NCBI GenBank assembly: GCA_011391185.1 | Contig: JAABRB010000064.1 | Coordinates: 1-12,854, forward strand | Origin: Betaproteobacteria bacterium | GTDB lineage: Bacteria > Pseudomonadota > Gammaproteobacteria > Burkholderiales > SG8-39 | Length of the DNA: 12,854 bases | Reading direction: 5' to 3' | Program-made: the position numbers and the translations under genes | The notes under the pieces: model-generated | Databases searched by the model: none | Told to the model about the DNA's origin: nothing | The model's input: the letters and a program-made list of their open reading frames with translations, nothing else | Shown here: positions 7,789 to 12,854 of the stretch, one piece after another | Position numbering within the stretch: position 1 is the first letter of the stretch | Layout of the letters: every line of letters starts with the position of its first letter

Positions 7789-8430
7789 ATGCTATCGCTC
7801 TCGTCTCGGGTGGTGATCGCTTCCCTCGTCGTGGCGGGGTTCGCCGCGCCGGCACGCGCCGACGAATCGGAGCCGGATCATGTTCGCGGCCAGATCGCCG
7901 CGGTCGACAGCGCCTCGATGACTGTGAAGAACAGCAAGGGCGAGACGGTTCGCCTGCACCTTGCGGAGGACATCACTGTCATCGGTCTCACCAAAGGCAG
8001 CTACACGGAGGTGGACTTCGGGGTCTACGTCGGTTCGGTCGCCGTGAAGCTGGAGGAATTCAGCCCGATCGTCCGCGACTCCGCGGTCTGGTTGCACAAG
8101 GGGTTCGAGCTGCGGATCATCGACGAGAAATTGCGCGGGATCGCCGTCGGGCACAAGAAGTGGAGCCTGACTCCCGAGACCATCATCTCGCACGGCTGGG
8201 TCGACGATATCGAGGACCGCGTCATTTCGATCAAGTGGGGCCCCTCCGATTACGATGAGACCGATGTGGAAATTCCGCGCGACGTACCGGTCAACAGGAT
8301 GGCGCTCGTGGAAAAGAGCTGGATCAAGCCGGGGGCACACGTTTTCGCCGGCGCGCAAAAGGCGCCGGACGGCAAGTACGTCGCGGTCTTTGTCATCGTC
8401 GGGCAGGACGGCATCGTTCCGCCGCTCTGA
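7789..8430 (+). CDS. Small periplasmic protein with two OB-like halves (DUF5666-like)
   Basis: A 213-aa exported protein. Residues 1-24 form a Sec signal peptide ending PARA before DES. The first half has the pattern GQIAAVDSASMTVKN at 34-48 followed by GETVRLHLAEDITVI, and a valine-rich strand pair near 78-88. This resembles the small OB-fold domains annotated DUF5666, where a GxI-xxV-xxxxxxV strand starts the barrel. A second, diverged copy of the pattern starts at GWVDDIEDRVISIKW (136-150) and ends with GAHVFAGAQ and YVAVFVIVGQDG. AGGGAG eight bases before the ATG supports the start. The gene sits between an RND permease and the adaptor with gaps of 11 and 19 bases, so it is almost certainly co-expressed. 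Role unknown; a periplasmic accessory or substrate-binding partner of the pump is an inference. It has no cysteines and only two or three histidines, so a classical metal-chaperone site is not evident. Confidence 0.85.
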   Translation: MLSLSSRVVIASLVVAGFAAPARADESEPDHVRGQIAAVDSASMTVKNSKGETVRLHLAEDITVIGLTKGSYTEVDFGVYVGSVAVKLEEFSPIVRDSAVWLHKGFELRIIDEKLRGIAVGHKKWSLTPETIISHGWVDDIEDRVISIKWGPSDYDETDVEIPRDVPVNRMALVEKSWIKPGAHVFAGAQKAPDGKYVAVFVIVGQDGIVPPL

Positions 8431-8449
8431 GCAAACAGGAGACGTTCCC

Positions 8450-9343
8450 ATGAAACTGGCAATCGGGGTGGGCGGGAAAGCGGTTCGCAACGGAAGCACT
8501 CTTGTTGCAGCGCTCGTGGCAGCACTGCTCCTGCTTGCGCCGGCAATGGTGAGCGCGGCAGATCCGAGAAGTTCGTCATCGAGCGGCAAGACCCCTGCGG
8601 TCACGCTCGAGAGCATGCCCGGAAGCGCCGCGAAGCGCGTCGTGCTGTCCGCCAAGGCGGCGGAGCGGTTGGGCATCGAGACGGCCACGGTGGGCGAGCA
8701 AACCGTCGTTCGCAGGCAGATGGTGAGCGGCCTCGTCACGCTCCCGTTGGAGAAGGCCGTGACACCTGCGACGCCGAGCAGCGGGCTGGGCACATTCGGC
8801 GGTTTCGGAAGGTCCGCCGCTGCGCCGGCTCCGCAGCCGGACGCACCGCCCGGGAAAGGGGTTACTGGCGGGGACGCCTGGGTGCTCGTGACCCTCTCGC
8901 AGGGCGAATGGGACCGGCTGGCCAAGGACCAGCCGGCGCGCGTTCTGCCGCTTGCCACGCGCGACAAGCTGGTGAAGGAAATCTCGGCAATGCCGTCCGG
9001 AATGCCGCCGGACGAGGACAGCAGACGCTCGATGCTGCGCCTGTACTACGTGCCGGCCAAGGATCACGGCTTGACTCTGAACGATCGCACGCGCGTCGAA
9101 CTCCAGATCGCGGGGAGCGACGCGAAGCAGAAGGTCGTGCCCTATGGCGCGGTGTACTACGACGCCAAAGGCGCACCCTGGGTCTACGTCAGTACCAGGC
9201 CGTTGACGTTCGAGCGACAGCCCATCGTGGTCGAGCGGATCGAGGGCGATCTGGCGGTGCTCTCCGAAGGCCCGCCCGTCGGAACGCCGGTGGTGAGTGT
9301 CGGGGCGGCGCTCCTGTACGGCGCGGAAATTTTCGGCAAGTAG
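8450..9343 (+). CDS. Short RND periplasmic adaptor (CusB/HlyD-like) lacking the hairpin and lipoyl domains
   Basis: Membrane-fusion proteins link an RND permease to an outer-membrane channel and are usually 380-420 aa. This one has 297 aa. A signal peptide spans about residues 1-36 (MVSAADP junction). Residues 63-99 (RVVLSAKAAERLGIETATVG...VSGLVTLP) match the N-terminal strand region of CusB/CzcB adaptors. A Pro/Ala/Gly-rich linker (about 103-140) stands where the barrel-sandwich and helical hairpin should be. Residues 141-222 (DAWVLVTLSQGEW onwards) look like the beta-barrel domain. Residues 228-290 (KVVPYGAVYYDAKGAPWVYV ...) match the membrane-proximal domain, including the VGTPVVSVGAALL ending. 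The frame is open throughout with no decay, so the short form looks genuine. AGGAGA precedes the ATG. It lies between the double-OB protein and the second permease. Confidence 0.82.
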   Translation: MKLAIGVGGKAVRNGSTLVAALVAALLLLAPAMVSAADPRSSSSSGKTPAVTLESMPGSAAKRVVLSAKAAERLGIETATVGEQTVVRRQMVSGLVTLPLEKAVTPATPSSGLGTFGGFGRSAAAPAPQPDAPPGKGVTGGDAWVLVTLSQGEWDRLAKDQPARVLPLATRDKLVKEISAMPSGMPPDEDSRRSMLRLYYVPAKDHGLTLNDRTRVELQIAGSDAKQKVVPYGAVYYDAKGAPWVYVSTRPLTFERQPIVVERIEGDLAVLSEGPPVGTPVVSVGAALLYGAEIFGK

Positions 9344-9368
9344 TGTGCGAGGGACAGCCGCCGGGCGG

Positions 9369-9396
9369 CAATGAACCCATCCCAATGAACCCATCC
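9369..9396 (+). repeat. Perfect 14-bp tandem duplication before the second permease
   Basis: CAATGAACCCATCC occurs twice head to tail (9369-9382 and 9383-9396) in the 85-base gap between the adaptor and the second permease. Each unit contains an ATG. The second ATG (9385) opens a 19-residue frame, MNPSESEVGEGGL and onward, that ends at 9444 inside the permease gene. It is probably a slippage duplication. Whether the small frame is translated is unknown. Confidence 0.7.
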
Positions 9397-9412
9397 GAGA
9401 GTGAAGTCGGGG

Positions 9413-9420
9413 AAGGAGGA
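9413..9420 (+). promoter_or_regulatory. Strong Shine-Dalgarno for the second RND permease
   Basis: AAGGAGGA ends eight bases before the ATG at 9429. It is the strongest ribosome site in the pump cluster, which suggests the second permease is translated efficiently despite its downstream position. Confidence 0.75.
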
Positions 9421-9428
9421 TTAAGGAC

Positions 9429-12400
9429 ATGTTTGGCTGGATGATTGGCTCGAGCCTGCAGTTCCGCTTCCTGGTGCTGGGGGTCGCCGCAGCGTTGGTC
9501 GTTTTCGGGACGCTCCAGATCAGGAAGATGCCCGTCGACGTGTTCCCCGAGTTCGCGCCGCCGATCGTGGAAGTCCAGACCGAGGCGATCGGGCTTTCCG
9601 CGGAAGAAGTGGAAAGCCTGATCACGCTCAATCTCGAAGAGCTGCTGAGCGGCGTGCCGTGGCTCGATTCGATCCGCTCGCAGTCGGTGACCGGTCTTTC
9701 GTCGATCGTGCTCACCTTCAAGCGCGGCACGGACCTCATGGAGGCCCGGCAGATGATCCAGGAGCGGCTCACGCTGGCGTACACCTTGCCGAACGTCGCG
9801 CAACCTCCGGCGATCCTGCAACCCCGGTCGGTGACCAGTCGATTCATGATGATCGGAATGTCGTCGGACAAGATCGAATCGACCGAGCTTTCGCTGCTTG
9901 CCCGTTGGACCGTCAAGCCGCGGCTGCTGGGGGTGCCAGGTGTCGCAAACGTGGCGATCTGGGGTCAGCGGCTGCGCCAGATGCACGTCCACATCGATCC
10001 GGCCCGGCTGCGCGACGCCCGCGTGATGCAGGAGGACATCATCGCTGCCGCCGGCGACGCCTTGTGGGTGTCGCCGCTGACGTTCCTGAAGGGCTCGTCG
10101 CCCGGAACCGGCGGCTGGATCGACAACCGCAATCAGCGGCTGACCGTTCAGCACTCGATGCCGATCGAGTCGCCGGAAGACATGGCGAAGGTGGCGGTTT
10201 CGCCGCTTCACCTGCTGATGACGGGGAAAACGATGTCCCTGGGCGACGTCACGGAGGTCACGTTCGCCCATCCTCCGCTCATCGGCGACGCCATCGTCAC
10301 GAACGGCCACGGTCTCATGCTCGTCATCGAGAAGTTCCCCTCCGCGAACACGCTGGAGGTCACCCGCGGCGTCGAGCAGGCGCTGGCAGAGCTGAGTCGC
10401 GGCCTCCCCGGCGTGCAGATCGACGCCAAAGTCTTCCGGCTTGCATCGTACGTCGAGGACTCGATTGCCAATCTGACTTGGGTGCTCATCATCGGCGCCC
10501 TTCTCGTGATCCTGGTCATCGGTGTGTTCCTGTTCAACTGGCGCAACGCGCTGATCAGCATCGTGGCGATCCCGCTGTCGCTGCTCGTCGCGGTGATCGC
10601 TCTCAACCTGACCGGCGCGACCATCAATACGATGATGCTTGCCGGCCTGCTGGTGGCCCTGGCCGTCATCATCGACGATGCGATCGTGGATGCGGACAAG
10701 CTCATGGCAGCGCTGCGCGCGCGGGCGGGAGGAAGCGGAGAATCGACGCTGTCGATCATCTACAGGACCACGCTGCAGACGCGGCGGGTGGCGGTCTATG
10801 CCACGCTCATCGTCCTGCTCGCCGTTCTGCCGATCTTCTTCATGGATGGCGTCTCGGGCGCGTTCTTTGCGCCGCTGGCCCTCGCGTATGCGCTCGCGGT
10901 GGTGGCGTCGACCCTCGTCGCGTTGACCGTGACGCCGGCGTTGAGCGTACTGGTGTTCGGCAAAACGCCCGCCGCGCTTCGAGAGTCGCCCGTCGCGGTG
11001 CGGCTCCGTGAGCGCTACGATGCGCTGCTGCGACGCGCCGTACGCACCCCGCGCACGGTGTTCGCAGCAGCGCTCGCGCTGGCGGTAATCGCCGCTGGCG
11101 TGTGGCCACTGCTCGGGCAATCGTTGCTGCCGTCCCTGAAGGAACGGGATTTGCTGGTCAACTGGGCCACCCCGCCCGGAACGTCGCACACCGAGACTTA
11201 CCGGATCACGCAACGGGTGAGCACCGAACTGCGCTCGCTGCCCGGCGTGCGGAGCGTCGGCGCGCACGTGGGGCGCGCCGTGAGCGGGGACCAGGTCGTG
11301 GGAATCAATTCGAGCCAGATCTGGGTCGGCATCGACCCGAAGGCCGACTACGACAGGACGGTCGCCGCGATTCGCGAGACGATCGACGGCTACCCCGGGA
11401 TCGATCGCAACGTGCAGTTCTATCTGCGCGACAAGATCGGCGAAGTGCTCACCGGCGAAAGCAATGCGATCGTCGTGCGAATTTACGGTCAGAAGCGCGA
11501 CGTGCTGCAGAAGAAGGCCGAGGAGGTGAGGCAGGCGCTGGTTGGCACTCCCGGAATCGCCGACTTGCGCGCCGAAGGCCAGGTGGAGGAGTTGCAGGTG
11601 CGCGTCAAGGTGAATCTCGACTCCGCGGGCCGCGCCAGCGTCAAGCCGGGCGATGTTCGGCGCTCCTCGGCGACCGTGTTCTCGGGGCTCGTGGTCGGCT
11701 ACCTCTTCAAGGAGCAGAAGATCTTCGAGGTCGTGGTCTGGGGTGCGCCCGAAGCGCGCCAGAGCCTGAACAACCTGCGCGACCTCTGGGTGGAAAAAAC
11801 CGACCGCACGCACGCGCGACTGGGGGACGTGGCCGACGTGAGCCTGGCATCGACACCGACGATCATCCGGCACGAGCGGATCGCGCCGTACGTCGATGTC
11901 GTGGCCAATGTGGTGGGGCGGGATCCGGGCACGGTGGTCGACGAGGTCGAGGACCGGCTCGAGAAGATCCAGTTTCCGCTCGAGTATCACCCGGAGCTTC
12001 TGGGCGAATTCACCGAGCGGGAGAGCGCCCAGAAGCGCATTCTCGGAGTCGCCGTCGCCGCCCTAGTCGGGATATTCCTGCTGCTGCAGGCCTGCTTCCA
12101 GAGCTGGCGCCTGGCGCTCATCGCCTTTCTGGCGCTTCCGGCGGCCGTGGTCGGCGGTGTCCTGGCGGCGTTCGCGGGCGGCGGGGCAATCTCACTCGGC
12201 TCGATCGTCGGATTCCTGGCGGTGCTCGGCATCGCGGCGCGAAATGGCGTGCTGCTGATCGATCACTATCACCGGCTCGAGATCGAGGCGGGCGTGCCCT
12301 TCGGCCTCGAGCTGGTGATTCGCGGCACGCGAGAGCGGCTCACGCCCATCCTGGCGAGCTCCGCGGCGATCGTTGCCGCCTTGCTGCCCATCGTCGCGTT

Positions 12401-12557
12401 CGGCGCTATCCCCGGACTCGAGATAGTCCGGCCGACGGCCATCGTCGTGATCGGCGGTCTCGTTGCCGCCACCCTGGTCACGCTGTTCGTCATCCCGGCG
12501 CTGTATCTGATCATCGGATCGAAAGCCGAGCGCCAGTCCGACCTCGCATTGCAATGA
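9429..12557 (+). CDS. HME-type RND efflux permease, second diverged copy
   Basis: 1042 aa, a paralogue of the permease at 4634 with the same layout of 12 membrane segments and two porter domains. Shared blocks include FRFLV near 12-16, RKMPVDVFPEFAPP (32-45), EARQMIQERL (105-114), VPGVANVAIWGQRL (169-182) and GGLVAATLVTLFVIP near the C-terminus. The two sequences are alignable almost end to end but clearly diverged, so the duplication is old. The TM4 motif differs: IIDDAIVDADK (414-424) keeps the central aspartates, but the conserved Glu-Asn of the family (Glu415-Asn416 in CzcA) is Asp-Lys here. That residue pair belongs to the proton-relay helix, so coupling may differ or the subunit may be a partner with weak transport of its own. 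The gene is in operon with the short adaptor. No frameshift or stop suggests decay. Substrate unknown. Confidence 0.92.
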   Translation: MFGWMIGSSLQFRFLVLGVAAALVVFGTLQIRKMPVDVFPEFAPPIVEVQTEAIGLSAEEVESLITLNLEELLSGVPWLDSIRSQSVTGLSSIVLTFKRGTDLMEARQMIQERLTLAYTLPNVAQPPAILQPRSVTSRFMMIGMSSDKIESTELSLLARWTVKPRLLGVPGVANVAIWGQRLRQMHVHIDPARLRDARVMQEDIIAAAGDALWVSPLTFLKGSSPGTGGWIDNRNQRLTVQHSMPIESPEDMAKVAVSPLHLLMTGKTMSLGDVTEVTFAHPPLIGDAIVTNGHGLMLVIEKFPSANTLEVTRGVEQALAELSRGLPGVQIDAKVFRLASYVEDSIANLTWVLIIGALLVILVIGVFLFNWRNALISIVAIPLSLLVAVIALNLTGATINTMMLAGLLVALAVIIDDAIVDADKLMAALRARAGGSGESTLSIIYRTTLQTRRVAVYATLIVLLAVLPIFFMDGVSGAFFAPLALAYALAVVASTLVALTVTPALSVLVFGKTPAALRESPVAVRLRERYDALLRRAVRTPRTVFAAALALAVIAAGVWPLLGQSLLPSLKERDLLVNWATPPGTSHTETYRITQRVSTELRSLPGVRSVGAHVGRAVSGDQVVGINSSQIWVGIDPKADYDRTVAAIRETIDGYPGIDRNVQFYLRDKIGEVLTGESNAIVVRIYGQKRDVLQKKAEEVRQALVGTPGIADLRAEGQVEELQVRVKVNLDSAGRASVKPGDVRRSSATVFSGLVVGYLFKEQKIFEVVVWGAPEARQSLNNLRDLWVEKTDRTHARLGDVADVSLASTPTIIRHERIAPYVDVVANVVGRDPGTVVDEVEDRLEKIQFPLEYHPELLGEFTERESAQKRILGVAVAALVGIFLLLQACFQSWRLALIAFLALPAAVVGGVLAAFAGGGAISLGSIVGFLAVLGIAARNGVLLIDHYHRLEIEAGVPFGLELVIRGTRERLTPILASSAAIVAALLPIVAFGAIPGLEIVRPTAIVVIGGLVAATLVTLFVIPALYLIIGSKAERQSDLALQ

Positions 12558-12597
12558 GCGGCAGGAAAATTGAATAAGGCACCGACGGCATCGCTGC

Positions 12598-12854
12598 ATG
12601 TTTCGATCGGCGGCAGCTGCTGGGGCGTGGGCGGGCACGCTCGCGATCGCGGTGGGCGCCGCGCTGCTTGCCGGGGCCGATGCGCGAGCACTCGAAGGGG
12701 GGAAGAGCGTCGCCGCCTTGTCGCTGGATTCCGCAGACTACGCATGGGAGGCCCTGCAGCAGGTCCACATCGCAACGGCATCGAACCACGAGGCCGGACC
12801 GGCGTTGCGCGAATGGTCGCCGCGTCGTCGCAATACGGCGCTTTGGGACGCGAC
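12598..12854 (+). CDS. Start of a secreted protein of unknown function, cut by window edge
   Basis: An open frame of 85 full codons runs from the ATG at 12598 to the window end. The product starts MFRSAAAAGAWAGTLAIAVG and has a signal peptide of about 31 residues ending ADARA, then ALEGGKSVAALSLDSADYAW. It lies 40 bases after the second permease in the same direction, so it probably belongs to the pump operon. In such operons the next gene is often the outer-membrane factor, but the visible residues show no TolC-type repeat or lipobox cysteine, so this is not claimed. The ribosome site is weak (TAAGG about 18 bases upstream). The lack of alternatives with a signal peptide supports the start. 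Confidence 0.55.
   Translation, partial: MFRSAAAAGAWAGTLAIAVGAALLAGADARALEGGKSVAALSLDSADYAWEALQQVHIATASNHEAGPALREWSPRRRNTALWDA

Noticed and set aside
9343..9368. Small GCCGCC/GGCGGC inverted repeat after the adaptor gene as a terminator
   Set aside because: The stem leaves almost no loop and has no T-run, and the genes on both sides appear to form one operon.
9189..11990. Minus-strand open frame of 933 codons opposite the second RND permease
   Set aside because: Same antisense composition pattern; no ribosome site and no recognisable family.

Overview
The window is GC-rich DNA with codon use and gene types typical of a proteobacterium. A betaproteobacterium of the Burkholderiales or Rhodocyclales kind is my best guess, from the Tat-exported branched-chain-type substrate-binding protein, the acyl-CoA ligase subtype and the heavy-metal RND pump genes. 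There is no rRNA or other phylogenetic marker, so this is an inference.

Left part (1 to about 3624), all on the minus strand. In transcription order there are three units. First is an acyl-CoA synthetase gene (2576-3624) that has lost its middle third, is frameshifted and has a substituted catalytic lysine, so it is a pseudogene or a mis-assembly. Next is an intact branched-chain-amino-acid-type ABC transporter substrate-binding protein with a twin-arginine signal (973-2361). Last is a secreted protein of unknown function that runs off the left edge (1-813). A perfect 11-bp hairpin and an abutting 18-bp palindrome lie between the last two genes.

Middle (3625-4633). About 1 kb without a credible gene separates the minus-strand genes from the plus-strand cluster. 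It holds a perfect 14-bp AT/CG palindrome with a nearby half copy, two GC hairpins, and a short direct repeat that duplicates the start of the next gene.

Right part (4634-12854), all on the plus strand and closely spaced, probably one operon. The order is an HME-type (CzcA/CusA-like) RND permease, a small secreted protein with two OB-like halves (DUF5666-like), an unusually short periplasmic adaptor with no helical hairpin or lipoyl domain, a second paralogous HME-RND permease, and the start of a further secreted protein cut by the window edge. No outer-membrane factor or regulator is visible. The standout is this architecture: two diverged permeases, different at the proton-relay helix, flank a stripped-down adaptor and a double-OB periplasmic protein. 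It may be a heteromeric metal or small-molecule pump, analogous in logic to MdtBC but in the HME family. That is a hypothesis.
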